Below, piece after piece: positions 27,044 through 35,680 of a DNA stretch of 64,000 bases. The translations under genes were made by a program, and so were the position numbers. The notes beneath the pieces were generated by a model. The model made no database searches and was not told the origin of the DNA. It worked only from the letters and a program-made list of their open reading frames with translations. The number at the start of each line of letters is the position of its first letter. Position 1 is the stretch's first letter. Origin of the DNA: Nocardioidaceae bacterium (GTDB lineage Bacteria > Actinomycetota > Actinomycetes > Propionibacteriales > Nocardioidaceae); assembly GCA_030447865.1 (NCBI GenBank), contig JAUJOD010000002.1:124001-188000 (forward strand), in the 5' to 3' direction.

Positions 27044-27428
27044 TGGCGCTCTCCTCCAGTCGGGACGGGTGCGGCTGCTGCCATTGTGCCGTCAGCCGGG
27101 ACAGCCTCGCCAGCGCCGGACCTAGGACCCTTCGTCAGCACACGTCGCAGTGCGGTCGCACAGCAGCGAGTGGAATGTTCCGAGGAACTGTCACGGGAAG
27201 TCGCTACGGTTTGGCTTTCGGTCGAAGAGACGGGTGTCCGAGACGGCCCGCTGTGACAAGCGGGTTCAATCAGTTGGTGGTCCGCCGTGGACTTATCAAA
27301 TCGGGAGAAAGACGTTTCAGGCGGGTCATGAATCGCGATTGAATTTTTTGGGAAATGCCTTGTGGATAAGGGTTTCCAGGGCGCCTGACACTCCCAAAAT
27401 TGTCGGTGGGAACATCTAGTCTCTGGGT
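27044..27428. other. 385-bp intergenic region between aceB and the divergent DUF222 gene
   Basis: No protein-coding frame here looks real. The aceB-proximal part is GC-rich; from about 27280 the sequence turns AT-richer than its surroundings (runs such as GAATTTTTTGGGAAA), suggesting promoter DNA. Near the DUF222 start, TTGTCGGTGGG (27400) and TCTAGT (27415-27420) sit just ahead of the ATG at 27429, with no ribosome site, so that gene may be leaderless. Confidence 0.4.
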
Positions 27429-28781
27429 ATGAGTGAAGCTCTCGACCTGCCAATGATCAGCCCTGTTATGCCGGTGTTGGCGGCGGTGGCGAGCCAGCTT
27501 GACGAACTGCGCGCGGCAGAGCTGTGGCGCCACGACGACGCCGAGAGCGTGGCCGCGTTGGACGCGGCGTACGCGATCATCGCAAAGTCGCAGGCGGTGG
27601 CGATGCGACTGGTCGCCGACGCCGCCCGACGCAACGTCGCCCTCGACGCGGGTGCGCCGTCGATGCAGGCATGGTTGAAGACCAGGTACCGGCTGCGGCC
27701 ATCCGAAGCGAAGCGCGACCTCGAGCTCGCCGAGCTGCTCGCCCGCAGTGAGCAGGATCCATGTCGTATGGACGCCGATGATCAGGCGCCACGTGAGGGA
27801 TCTGCGGTCGCTGCCGGTCTGTGGTCGGGGGCCGTGCACCTGGACCAGGCCCGGGTGATCGGCCACGCTCTCGAAGAGCTCCCTGCCGATGCATCAGTGG
27901 ACAACCGGGTGCTCGCGGAGCAGATCCTGGTCGATCAGGCGGCAGACCATGATCCAGCCACGTTGACCCGTCTCGGGCACCGGATCCTCGAAGCCGTCGA
28001 TCCCGAGGCCGCCGACCGGCACCTGGCGACGGTACTCGAACGTGAGGCACGTGACGCCGAACGGCTCCGGTCGGCGACGCGCTTCAGCGACGGACACGGC
28101 AACGTCTTCTACAAGCTCCGGGTCCCGGTCGCTGACGACGCATACCTGTGGCCCGTGCTCGACACGTTGGCCGCTCCTGTCCCGGAAGCCGACGGAGTCC
28201 GCGACGAGCGGGCGCCGCAGCAGCGGTTGGCTGATGCGTTCGTCGAGGCGTTCCGGCGGGTGTCCCTTGACGGCGGGCTGCCACAAGCCGGCGGCGACCG
28301 GCCACGGGCGCTCATCAGCATGGAGCTCAACCAGCTCAAGAGCGGCCTCGGCGCTGGGGCGCTGGTCGATACCGGCGACCAACTCGCACCGTCCGCGGTC
28401 AGGAGACTGTGCTGCGACGCCGAGCTCATCCCGATGGTCCTCGGCACCGCCGGTTCGGTTCTCGACCTGGGCAGGTCTGCCCGCTGCTTCACCGGGTCAG
28501 TTCGGCTCGCTGTCATCGCCCGAGACCAGGGCTGTATCCACCCGGGCTGCGACCGACCGCCGCGGTGGTGCGACGTACATCACGTGATTCCCTGGTGGCG
28601 AGGCGGCAGAACCAACCTCGGCAACGGTGTCCTACTCTGCGGCTACCACCACAAGCTCCACGAACGAGCCGAGTGGCAGATCCGATTCGCCGCTGACGGC
28701 ATTCCCGAATGCATCCCACCGTCCTGGGTCGGTGCCGACGGTAGACCGATCCGACATACTGGCTATCTCACACGTCTCTAG
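27429..28781 (+). CDS. DUF222 / HNH endonuclease-domain protein (13E12 repeat family)
   Basis: A 450-residue actinobacterial family protein: N-terminal helical DUF222 region (residues ~10-330) and a C-terminal HNH nuclease-like domain with CIHPGCDRPPRWCDVHHVIPWW, GGRTNLGNGVLLCGYHH. The two Cys pairs and the His-His/Asn/His set are intact, so the nuclease site is probably functional. The family is multicopy in many actinobacteria (REP13E12 in mycobacteria) and is suspected to be mobile, but no flanking repeats are visible here. Its role is unknown. Confidence 0.9.
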   Translation: MSEALDLPMISPVMPVLAAVASQLDELRAAELWRHDDAESVAALDAAYAIIAKSQAVAMRLVADAARRNVALDAGAPSMQAWLKTRYRLRPSEAKRDLELAELLARSEQDPCRMDADDQAPREGSAVAAGLWSGAVHLDQARVIGHALEELPADASVDNRVLAEQILVDQAADHDPATLTRLGHRILEAVDPEAADRHLATVLEREARDAERLRSATRFSDGHGNVFYKLRVPVADDAYLWPVLDTLAAPVPEADGVRDERAPQQRLADAFVEAFRRVSLDGGLPQAGGDRPRALISMELNQLKSGLGAGALVDTGDQLAPSAVRRLCCDAELIPMVLGTAGSVLDLGRSARCFTGSVRLAVIARDQGCIHPGCDRPPRWCDVHHVIPWWRGGRTNLGNGVLLCGYHHKLHERAEWQIRFAADGIPECIPPSWVGADGRPIRHTGYLTRL

Positions 28782-28951
28782 CCTGATGCCCGAAGCCCTG
28801 AGTCGGTGATCGCGCGTGCCCACGCCTCATGTGACCAAGCCCGCGAGCACCGCTGTATCCGCTCCTTCACTGCCACATTGGGAAGCCGTGTCGAGTGAAC
28901 ATTGTTGAACTTAGCACGCCAGCCAGACACGCCAGCCAGAAAGGACATCGA

Positions 28952-29257
28952 ATGAAGGCCACCATCGACGGCACGGTCGTTGCCGACGCGTCAGACTCAG
29001 ACCTCATCACCATCGAGGGCAACTACTACTTCCCGCCCGCGTCCATCGCCGCAGACGCGCTCAGCGACAGTGAGACGCCGTACACCTGCCCGTGGAAGGG
29101 CGTCGCGCAGTACCACGACGTCTCAGTGGGCGGTTCGACGTACCACGACGCGGCATGGAGCTACCCCGACCCGTACCCTGCCTCGTTCGACCGGGTGGGC
29201 AGCAACTACGCCGGTTACGTCGCCTTCGACAAGAACCAGGTTACGGTTGCCGAGTAG
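28952..29257 (+). CDS. DUF427 domain protein
   Basis: A 101-residue DUF427 protein: MKATIDGTVVADASDSDLIT, then EGNYYFPPASI, TPYTCPWKGVAQYHDV and AAWSYPDPYPA, the family's conserved core. ATG 28952 is chosen because AAAGGA lies at 28940-28945; the longer frame from 28895 adds an unrelated Ser/His-rich stretch. The family has a small beta-barrel fold and no established reaction. It stands alone, with a convergent GNAT gene downstream. Confidence 0.9.
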   Translation: MKATIDGTVVADASDSDLITIEGNYYFPPASIAADALSDSETPYTCPWKGVAQYHDVSVGGSTYHDAAWSYPDPYPASFDRVGSNYAGYVAFDKNQVTVAE

Positions 29258-29292
29258 ATGACGAGCGGGCTCGAGGTCGTCTCGAGCTCGCG

Positions 29293-29589
29293 CTAGCGCG
29301 GCTTCGATCCGTAGAGCAGGTCGGCAAACTCGCGGTGACGGTTGATCCAGCCTTTGATGAACGGGCAGATGGGGAGGACCGATAGTCCGCTACGCCGGGC
29401 GGAGTCGAGCCCGCCCCGAGCTAGCGCGCTGCCGACACCTTTTCCTTCGTAAGCCGGATCCACTTCGGTGTGGGTGAACACGATCACGCCCTCGTGGGTG
29501 AGCAGATAGTCAGCAACGCCGGCTCGCTTCCCCTCAATGGTGGCCACGAACTGCTGCTCGTCAGGGACGTCTGAGACGTTGATGTCCAC
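29293..29589 (-). CDS. Small GCN5-related N-acyltransferase (Acetyltransf_CG type)
   Basis: A 98-residue minimal GNAT of the PF14542 type. It has VADYLLTHEGVIVFTHTEV, then YEGKGVGSALARGGLDSARR, the acyl-CoA pyrophosphate-binding loop, and the family's ILPICPFIKGWINRH-like ending (VLPICPFIKGWINRHREF). Its substrate is unknown. It precedes the HtrA-like gene's end by 17 nt on the same strand, so the protease gene upstream may be co-transcribed with it. Confidence 0.88.
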   Translation of the reverse strand: MDINVSDVPDEQQFVATIEGKRAGVADYLLTHEGVIVFTHTEVDPAYEGKGVGSALARGGLDSARRSGLSVLPICPFIKGWINRHREFADLLYGSKPR

Positions 29590-29606
29590 GATGGCTCCTC
29601 GGGTGG

Positions 29607-30575
29607 CTAACCGGTCAGCTCGGTCGGGGTGGCGATCACGTCCACCATGGCACCTTGCCGCATGACGGTGATGGGGAGCGGCTTGCCGATCGCCTCGTCG
29701 AACAGGAGCCGCTGCAGGCTTTGGGCGTCGGCGACGGGCGCTCGTCCGGCGGTGAGCACCAGATCTCCGGCTTTCAATCCGGCTTGTGCGGCGGGAGAGC
29801 CTTCGACGACGTCGACGACTCGCAAGGCCAGCCGCTGTCCCATGCGTGTGCTCAGGTGGTCCGGGAGCGGGCTCGGTGTACTGACCAGTCCGAGGTAGGC
29901 GCGTCGTACCCGGCCGTCTTTGATCAGCGACATGATGATCTTGCGCGTGGTGGTGTTAATCGGCACGGCCAGGCCGAGCCCGACGCCGGCCACTGCGGTG
30001 TTGATTCCTACGACGCGACCGTGACTATCAGCCAACGCGCCACCTGAGTTGCCTGGGTTGAGTGCGGCGTCGGTCTGGATGACATCCTCGATGACGCGGC
30101 CAGCCTTACCGGCGCGCGTCGGCAGCGACCTACCGAGGCCGCTGACCACCCCGGCCGTCACCGAGCCAGCGAGCCCGAGCGGGGTGCCGACCGCGACGAC
30201 CAGCTGGCCGACCCGCAGTGTGTCGGCGTCACCTAGCGTCGCCATGGGTGCTGACAAATCGGATCGCGCGCGTACGACGGCGAGATCGGAGAGCGGGTCC
30301 GATCCGACGACGTCGATGCCTGCCTCACTACCGTCGGCGAAAGCTGCCATGCCACCCAGCGCTTCGCCGACCACATGGGCATTGGTCAGCAAGAACCCAT
30401 CGTCAGTGAACAGGACAGCCGATCCGGCGCCCGTCACCGGCTGCCCCCGACGCTGACCGCCGACCACCAGTCCGGCCACATGGGCGGTGACCGTCTGTGC
30501 GACCGATGTGACGATTCTGGAGTAAGCGTCGAGCGCCTCGGCGCCAACGTCTGCGCCCATGTGTGCAGCGGTCAT
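29607..30575 (-). CDS. HtrA/DegP-like trypsin-fold serine protease with PDZ domain, no signal peptide
   Basis: A 322-residue S1C protease. The catalytic triad is intact: His67 in LLTNAHVVG, Asp97 in DPLSDLAVV, Ser177 in LNPGNSGGAL. A single PDZ domain follows at ~residues 225-320 (GSPAAQAGLKAGDLVL). ATG 30575 is preceded by GAGGAG at an 8-nt distance, which decides the start over the longer frame to 30725. Actinobacterial HtrAs usually carry a transmembrane anchor or signal; neither is present here nor in the longer frame, so the product is predicted to be cytoplasmic. Confidence 0.9.
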   Translation of the reverse strand: MTAAHMGADVGAEALDAYSRIVTSVAQTVTAHVAGLVVGGQRRGQPVTGAGSAVLFTDDGFLLTNAHVVGEALGGMAAFADGSEAGIDVVGSDPLSDLAVVRARSDLSAPMATLGDADTLRVGQLVVAVGTPLGLAGSVTAGVVSGLGRSLPTRAGKAGRVIEDVIQTDAALNPGNSGGALADSHGRVVGINTAVAGVGLGLAVPINTTTRKIIMSLIKDGRVRRAYLGLVSTPSPLPDHLSTRMGQRLALRVVDVVEGSPAAQAGLKAGDLVLTAGRAPVADAQSLQRLLFDEAIGKPLPITVMRQGAMVDVIATPTELTG

Positions 30576-30779
30576 GTCAGCGCTCCTCACTAGCCACTCG
30601 GGGTAGTGGTACAACGAGTCGCACCGATGAATGATTCCGCTGCGGATCACCACCGCGGCGTCAGGCTCGGGACGGCCGTGATTCGGAGTACCCATCCGGG
30701 CCCGGTAGGACATTGATGGGGTCACCGCGGCGGAGCCGTGCAGCTGCTCGACGTCACGGTCTCGCGCGACCGGTCCCCC

Positions 30780-31517
30780 TCACCACGGCAGCGGCTCGCC
30801 GTCGCGGAACAGGCCACCGCTCGGTCCGTCATCGGGGAGAGTGGCGGCCCAGACGACAGAGGCGGCGCCGTCGGCGATGGGGCGGGCGCCCATGTCCTCG
30901 GCGCCGGGCCACGTCGCGGTGAGGCCGGGGCAGACGGCGTTGATCAGGATCCTTGTGTCGGACAACTCGGCGGCGAGCGTACTGGTGAGACCGTTCTGCG
31001 CGGCCTTGCTGATCCCATAGCTGGCGGCGGCGCCGCCGCGGCGCGTGAGCCCGAACTGTTGGTCGCCGTGTGACCCCGCCCCGCTGGAGACGTTAACGAT
31101 CCGCGGGTGACGGCTCTCACGTAACAGCGGCAAAAGGGCCTGGCTCACGCGCCACGGCCCGAACAGGTTGGTATCGACTACGGCTCGCGCGGCCGCCAGG
31201 TCGGCGGCGCTCGCCATCTCGGTCCAGTCGACGTACGCGGCGGCGTTGTTGACCATGATGTCGAGACGCCCTGGATCGCCGTTGATCGCTTCAGCCGCCG
31301 AAGCGACGCTCGCGTCGTCACCCACGTCGAGTCCGACCGACAGCGCGCGGACGTCGCCCGCATCGGTCAGCTCCTTGGCAGCGGCCATCGCCCGTTGCGG
31401 ATCGCGGGCGCTGATCAAGACGGTCGCTCCCTGCTCGGCTAGCTGTCGGGCGACATCGTGTCCGATCCCCCGCGACGCACCGGTCATCAACGCCACCTTC
31501 CCGTCAAGTTGCACCAT
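30780..31517 (-). CDS. Short-chain dehydrogenase/reductase
   Basis: A 245-residue classical SDR: cofactor loop TGASRGIG (residues 12-19), NNAAAY, catalytic Ser in NVSSGAGSHGD and the YGISKAA Tyr-x3-Lys pair. It is divergent from the TetR-like gene at 31573 with a 55-bp spacer that carries two inverted repeats, so it is likely the regulator's target. The substrate is unknown; an arrangement of this type often deals with small electrophiles or xenobiotics. The ending is truncated compared with SDRs that have a longer substrate loop. Confidence 0.92.
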   Translation of the reverse strand: MVQLDGKVALMTGASRGIGHDVARQLAEQGATVLISARDPQRAMAAAKELTDAGDVRALSVGLDVGDDASVASAAEAINGDPGRLDIMVNNAAAYVDWTEMASAADLAAARAVVDTNLFGPWRVSQALLPLLRESRHPRIVNVSSGAGSHGDQQFGLTRRGGAAASYGISKAAQNGLTSTLAAELSDTRILINAVCPGLTATWPGAEDMGARPIADGAASVVWAATLPDDGPSGGLFRDGEPLPW

Positions 31518-31538
31518 CGGACACTCCTCTCAATGTAG

Positions 31539-31570
31539 CGGACCGTTCCGTCTCACGGGGTACACTGTAC
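31539..31570. promoter_or_regulatory. Two inverted repeats between SDR and TetR genes (candidate operators)
   Basis: CGGACCGTTCCG (31539-31550) is palindromic at 10 of 12 positions, and GTACACTGTAC (31560-31570) is a perfect GTACA-N-TGTAC repeat that overlaps a TACACT -10-like box only 2 bp before the TetR ATG at 31573. The position suggests autorepression and a leaderless tetR transcript. Confidence 0.45.
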
Positions 31571-31572
31571 GC

Positions 31573-32166
31573 ATGGTGGAGGCAGCGCGCCGTACGACCC
31601 CGCTTTCCCGCGCGGAGCGCGAGCGGCGCGTGCTCGACGCCGCACAGGAGCTGTTCTACGCACGCGGCGTACATGAGGTGGGCATGGACGAGCTGGTGCG
31701 CGAGACCGGGCTGGGCAAGGCCACCGTCTACCGCCTGTTCCCGACCAAGGACGCGCTGGTAGGCGCCTACCTGCGCCGCCTCGAGGCGCAGATCCTTGGG
31801 CTGATCGACGCAGACATCGCCCACCATCGCGACAACCCGGCGGCGGCGGTGCGGGCCATCTTCGCCGCTGTCGCTGAGGATCTCGCGCGCCCGACGTTCC
31901 GAGGCTGCGCCTTCAACAATGCAAGCATCGAGTTCAACGATCCCGCCCATCCCGCCCGCGCTGCTGCCCGCGACTACCGGGCAGCGCTCTACCAGCGGCT
32001 CCAGGCTCTCGCCGAGCAGCTGCGCCCCGGCAGCGGCGCCGTGCTCGGAGCTCAGCTCGCCGTGGTACTCGACGGCATGTACACCAACGCCGCACACCTC
32101 GGCGCCGATGGGCCTGCGGCGGCCGTGCCGGAGCTTGTCGACTCGCTGCTCGACGCCCATGTCTGA
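31573..32166 (+). CDS. TetR-family transcriptional regulator
   Basis: A 197-residue regulator with an N-terminal helix-turn-helix (LDAAQELFYARGVHEVGMDE, then LGKATVYRLFPTKDALVGAY, residues ~20-65) and a ligand domain containing GCAFNNASIEF, a motif seen in TetR proteins with the C-terminal TetR_C-type fold. ATG 31573 sits 2 bp after the GTACA-N-TGTAC repeat. It overlaps the YdeI-like gene by 8 nt and is divergent from the SDR gene, its probable target. Confidence 0.92.
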   Translation: MVEAARRTTPLSRAERERRVLDAAQELFYARGVHEVGMDELVRETGLGKATVYRLFPTKDALVGAYLRRLEAQILGLIDADIAHHRDNPAAAVRAIFAAVAEDLARPTFRGCAFNNASIEFNDPAHPARAAARDYRAALYQRLQALAEQLRPGSGAVLGAQLAVVLDGMYTNAAHLGADGPAAAVPELVDSLLDAHV

Positions 32167-32752
32167 CCGCTACGAACGCGTCACCGTGCGCTCGCGTGCC
32201 GATTGGCGCGCCTGGCTGGACGCCAACCACGGCAACTCCCCCGGCGTTTGGCTCGTCACCTTCAAGAAGGGCAAAGGCCCCCACGTCCCGTACGACGACA
32301 TCGTGCAGGAGGCACTGGCATTCGGCTGGGTCGACAGCCAGCCGCGCAAACTCGACGACAAGCGCTCCCAGCTGCTCGTCACTCCCCGGAAGTCGGGCAG
32401 CCGCTGGTCGAAGGCCAACAAGGAGCGCATCGCCCAACTGACCCAGGCCGACCTGATGACGGCCGCCGGCACAGCTGCGGTCAGCCGGGCCAAGACCGAC
32501 GGGTCATGGACAGCGCTCGACGCGGTCGAGGCGCTCGAGGAGCCGGACGACCTCCGCTCTGAGCTAGATGCCAACCCGGACGCGCGCCGCTACTGGGACT
32601 CCTTCCCACCATCAACGCGGCGGGGAATCCTTGAGTGGATCCTCGCCGCGAAACGCGAGGAGACGCGCGCCAAGCGCATTCGGGAAACCGTCGAGCAAGC
32701 CAGCGAGAACGTCCGCGCCAACCAGTGGCGCCAACCCAAGGGCCGGGCATAA
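32159..32752 (+). CDS. YdeI/OmpD-associated-like protein
   Basis: A 197-residue protein of the bacteriocin-protection YdeI/OmpD-associated family: RADWRAWLDANHGNSPGVWL, then VPYDDIVQEALAFGWVDSQP, RWSKANKERIAQL, and a C-terminal AKREETRAKRIRETVE helix. The ATG lies inside the end of the TetR gene (8-nt overlap), so expression is coupled to that regulator. The family's function is unresolved; E. coli YdeI was linked to stress and antimicrobial-peptide tolerance. Confidence 0.88.
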   Translation: MSDRYERVTVRSRADWRAWLDANHGNSPGVWLVTFKKGKGPHVPYDDIVQEALAFGWVDSQPRKLDDKRSQLLVTPRKSGSRWSKANKERIAQLTQADLMTAAGTAAVSRAKTDGSWTALDAVEALEEPDDLRSELDANPDARRYWDSFPPSTRRGILEWILAAKREETRAKRIRETVEQASENVRANQWRQPKGRA

Positions 32753-32909
32753 CCCACGCTGAGTCGACCACGTCCGTCGCAAAGCCGTCAGGGTCGGTCC
32801 CGCCAGGCGGCAGGGAAGCCATCGTCGCGACGCCCGTCCCGGACACAGATGCTCAGCGAGTTGGGCACCGGAAGGAGATTGTCCGGAGCTGGTTCTAGCC
32901 TGGACGTGC

Positions 32910-32993
32910 ATGGCCGAGTTCCAAGACAAGGCCGCACCGATGCACGCTTCGAGCATGCGAATCTTGAGGGCGCCGTCTTCAACGAGGACGTCG
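32910..32993 (+). pseudogene. Decayed N-terminus of a pentapeptide-repeat protein
   Basis: An ATG at 32910 begins MAEFQD, and after a one-base frame change the same strand reads GRTDARFEHANLEGAVFNED, a clear pentapeptide-repeat (A[D/N]LXX-type) stretch like those that open actinobacterial pentapeptide/DinB-type proteins. No frame continues past about 33000. A TTGTCC/TCTAGC promoter-like pair lies just upstream at 32879-32899. This looks like a truncated, frameshifted relic next to the Imm-5-like gene. Confidence 0.5.
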
Positions 32994-33050
32994 GGGGCAG
33001 CGGGTCGGCCCCGGGTGCCATCGCTCGCACTTGGCGCCTAGGACGCGCGC

Positions 33051-33566
33051 TCAGCAGTCAAATACCGACCAGCAGATGTCATTCCTCAATCTCTGGTCAT
33101 CAAGTACGAGCTCGTGAATCGCCTCCGGTAGTTGATCACGCTGCCATTGGCACTCGAGCCGACCTGCAGCTTCGCTCTCGCCTGCTGGTGCAGCAGCACG
33201 GGCGGCCTTGATCGCGTAGGCGGCCGCGCCAAGCTCGTGCGCGGCAACATGGGCGACGGCTCCGGCTTGGCCAGCGGCGTATGCGGCGTGCCGTGCAGGC
33301 CCCCGCAGGTCTCTGGCCGCGCCCATCGCGTGACCTCCCGCTGCTCGGGCTTCCATCATCTTGACCTCGCCCCGCACCCAGGCGCGGGCATGCTCGATCG
33401 CCTGACGCGGTCGTGGGTCGTGAGGTTGAGCCGACTCGAAGAGGTCCAAGACGTGCTCTGCGCACGTGGCGGCCCAGAGAGCAAGGAGGTGGTGATCCGA
33501 ATCCGTCAGCATCCCACCACGGCGGATCGTTACGAAGCGAGGGTCCCGCACTTTGGAGAGGATCAC
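33051..33566 (-). CDS. Putative immunity protein (Imm-5-like domain)
   Basis: A 171-residue helical protein: DSDHHLLALWAATCAEHVLD, FESAQPHDPRPRQAIEHARA, WVRGEVKMMEARAAGG, AAYAAGQAGAVAHVAAHELG and WQRDQLPEAIHELVLDDQ. This Ala-rich order matches the family annotated as putative immunity protein (Imm-5-like). The start is GTG 33566, 8 nt after AAGGAG; the longer frame to 33737 lacks similarity. No toxin gene with polymorphic-toxin features is adjacent, so it may be an orphan immunity gene or a housekeeping relative. Confidence in the family is good, in the role low. Confidence 0.78.
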   Translation of the reverse strand: MILSKVRDPRFVTIRRGGMLTDSDHHLLALWAATCAEHVLDLFESAQPHDPRPRQAIEHARAWVRGEVKMMEARAAGGHAMGAARDLRGPARHAAYAAGQAGAVAHVAAHELGAAAYAIKAARAAAPAGESEAAGRLECQWQRDQLPEAIHELVLDDQRLRNDICWSVFDC

Positions 33567-33606
33567 GGTTGACGCTCCTTCGCCGCGTGTGCCCGCGAAC
33601 ACCACC

Positions 33607-33783
33607 TTATGGTTGGGTGCTTCTTGACAACGGCGGAGGCCAGTCGCGTGCCATGTCGACGAAGCGGCAGTAGTGGCCCTGGTGAGCGGAATGATCCCAC
33701 ACCCGGTCACGTGGTGGCGCTGAGGCGCTCGGCTCAAACGACAAGATGCACAACGAGTGCGCGGCCAGGTCCGCGAAGCGCAT
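33607..33783 (-). CDS. Small hypothetical ORF between the LLM oxidoreductase and the Imm-5-like gene
   Basis: An ATG at 33783 opens a 58-residue frame (MRFADLAAHSLCILSFEPSA at the N-terminus, VWDHSAHQGHYCRFVDMARD in the middle). Composition is protein-like, unlike the Arg/Ser-rich frames on other strands, but I recognise no family and the ribosome site is weak. It could be a degraded gene fragment as easily as a real small protein. Confidence 0.25.
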   Translation of the reverse strand: MRFADLAAHSLCILSFEPSASAPPRDRVWDHSAHQGHYCRFVDMARDWPPPLSRSTQP

Positions 33784-33813
33784 TTTCACGGCCTTGCGCG
33801 GTGGTCATCGCCG

Positions 33814-34863
33814 TCAGTCCGCAAGGCCGGTGGCGGCGAACGCCTCGACAACCTGCCGCAGCGTCTGAGTTCTTGCCGCGAGATCTTCCCCGAACAGGGC
33901 CACGTTGAGCGTGGTCACCCCCGCCGCGGCAAACGCGTGCAGGCGCTCCACGATGCGGCCAGGTGGACCCAGCAGCGACGTCGAGTCGATGAACTCCAGT
34001 GGTACGGCGGCCGCTGCCGCCCGGTAGTTGCGGTCGAGGAAGAGGTCCTGCACCTGCTTGGCGCCGGCTTCGAAACCCATCCGGCAGGCCAGCTGGTTGT
34101 AGGAGTTCTGCTCGCGGCTGCCCATCCCGCCCAGGTACAAGGCGGCGTAGGAACGAATCGGTTCGGCGCACTTCTCGAGATCGTCTCCGACGACCGTCGG
34201 CACGCTGGCCGCCACATCGAAGGCCGTCGAGGAGCGGCCAGCCCGTGCCCGACCGGCGGCGATGCTGGCGAGCGCCTCGTCGGCGTACCCGGGAGAGAAG
34301 AAGATGGCGAGCCAGCCGTCGGCTATCTCTCCGGCGAGCTCCAGATTCTTCGGGCCGATGGCCGCGAGGTAGATGGGGATCGCGCTGCGGACCGGGTGCA
34401 GGATCAGCTTCAGTGCCTTGCCGGGACCGTCGGGCAGCGGCAACGGGAAGAACTCGCCGTCATGACGCACGGTCTCGCGGCGCAGCGCCTGACGGACCAC
34501 GTCGACGTACTCGCGGGTGCGCTGCAGTGGTTTGTCGAAGCGGACGCCATGCCAGCCTTCCGACACCTGCGGGCCCGAGACGCCGAGGCCGAGCCGGAAC
34601 CGTCCCCCACTGAGCAGGTCGATGGTGGCCGCCGTCATCGCGGTCATGGCGGGGGTCCGGGCTGGGATCTGCATAACGGCTGCTCCCACGTCGATCCGCT
34701 GCGTCCGGGCGGCGACGTAGCTGAGCATGCTCGGAGCGTCCGAGCCGTACGCCTCCGCCGCCCACGCCACGCTGTAACCGAGCCCGTCAGCCTCGCGGGC
34801 GAGCTCGACGTGGTCCTGCACGCGGCTCCCGACGACGTACCCCATGCTCAGGCCGAGTCTCAC
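33814..34863 (-). CDS. LLM-class (luciferase-like, probably F420-dependent) oxidoreductase
   Basis: A 349-residue luciferase-like TIM barrel: VRLGLSMGYVVGSRVQDHVE at the start (GTG 34863), LGYSVAWAAEAYGSDAPSML, IDLLSGGRFRLGLGVSGPQV, YLAAIGPKNLELAGEIADGW and the ending typical of TIGR03559-like F420 oxidoreductases. Such enzymes transfer hydride between coenzyme F420 and a substrate, consistent with an actinomycete host. The substrate is unknown, and it is transcribed alone. Confidence 0.9.
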   Translation of the reverse strand: MRLGLSMGYVVGSRVQDHVELAREADGLGYSVAWAAEAYGSDAPSMLSYVAARTQRIDVGAAVMQIPARTPAMTAMTAATIDLLSGGRFRLGLGVSGPQVSEGWHGVRFDKPLQRTREYVDVVRQALRRETVRHDGEFFPLPLPDGPGKALKLILHPVRSAIPIYLAAIGPKNLELAGEIADGWLAIFFSPGYADEALASIAAGRARAGRSSTAFDVAASVPTVVGDDLEKCAEPIRSYAALYLGGMGSREQNSYNQLACRMGFEAGAKQVQDLFLDRNYRAAAAAVPLEFIDSTSLLGPPGRIVERLHAFAAAGVTTLNVALFGEDLAARTQTLRQVVEAFAATGLAD

Positions 34864-34933
34864 GGCGCCGACAGTATCGGCCGTGGCGGCGAGACCCTGC
34901 CCGGCTGGGGTGAAGCCGGGATTACCTAAGCCA

Positions 34934-35539
34934 TCAGAAGTCGACCCGCATCACGACACGTCGCGGTGTCGGATGGCTGACCTCGGTGAAGCCGGCGCCG
35001 GCGAACACGCCTTTGGTGCCGACGTGGAGCTCGTCCGGGATCACGTCGTTCGTGGCCATGGGGTAACCCTCGATGGCGCGGGCGCCGCGCTCGCGGGCGA
35101 AGTCCACCGCGGCGCGAGCGAGTGCCCGGCTGACGCCGCGCTTTCGGAAGCCCGCGCGGGTGTAGAAGCAGGTCACGGCCCAGACGCTGTCGTCGGCCTT
35201 GTCCTCCGCGCGACCCACCCACGGGACGCGGAAAACGCGCAGCAGGCCCGCGTAGGCGGTCCGCGGCTCGACCGCGCACCAGCCGACGGGCTCGCTGTCG
35301 AGGTATGCGACGAGACCGCTGGTCGTGCCCGACTCTGGATGGCCGGAGTCGGTTTGTTGGCGCAGCTGGTCCGCGCGTTCTTCGGCGGGAAACGAGGCAA
35401 AGGACTCCCGTGGCCGCAGCTTGAACCGCTGGCACTGACACCTGGACGCCAGGCCGCGCGTGCCGAAGACCCTCTGCAGGTCTTCCCAGCTCGCCTCGTT
35501 GGCGGGTACGACGGAGATCGCTGGTTCCGGTGCCGTCAT
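34934..35539 (-). CDS. GNAT-family N-acetyltransferase
   Basis: A 201-residue GNAT beginning MTAPEPAISVVPANEASWED at ATG 35539; the ORF upstream to 35770 reads antisense to the aldo/keto reductase start and is rejected. Motif A region: VTCFYTRAGFRKRGVSRALARAAVDFARE. A CQCQRFK motif near residue 37 is typical of an actinobacterial GNAT subgroup. The end reads GVFAGAGFTEVSHPTPRRVV. The acyl acceptor is unknown. It is divergent from the aldo/keto reductase. Confidence 0.88.
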   Translation of the reverse strand: MTAPEPAISVVPANEASWEDLQRVFGTRGLASRCQCQRFKLRPRESFASFPAEERADQLRQQTDSGHPESGTTSGLVAYLDSEPVGWCAVEPRTAYAGLLRVFRVPWVGRAEDKADDSVWAVTCFYTRAGFRKRGVSRALARAAVDFARERGARAIEGYPMATNDVIPDELHVGTKGVFAGAGFTEVSHPTPRRVVMRVDF

Positions 35540-35680
35540 GGGCACGATTCTGCAGGTCGAGCCGGCCCACCGTCCCGCCGGGCACCGGGCGGTGTCAGCT
35601 TTCATCCGAGCCGCACGTTTCCCGAGCCGTCCGGGAAGCGACAGGGTTTGACCAGTCGGGTCTGCACTAGGGTCGGCGCC

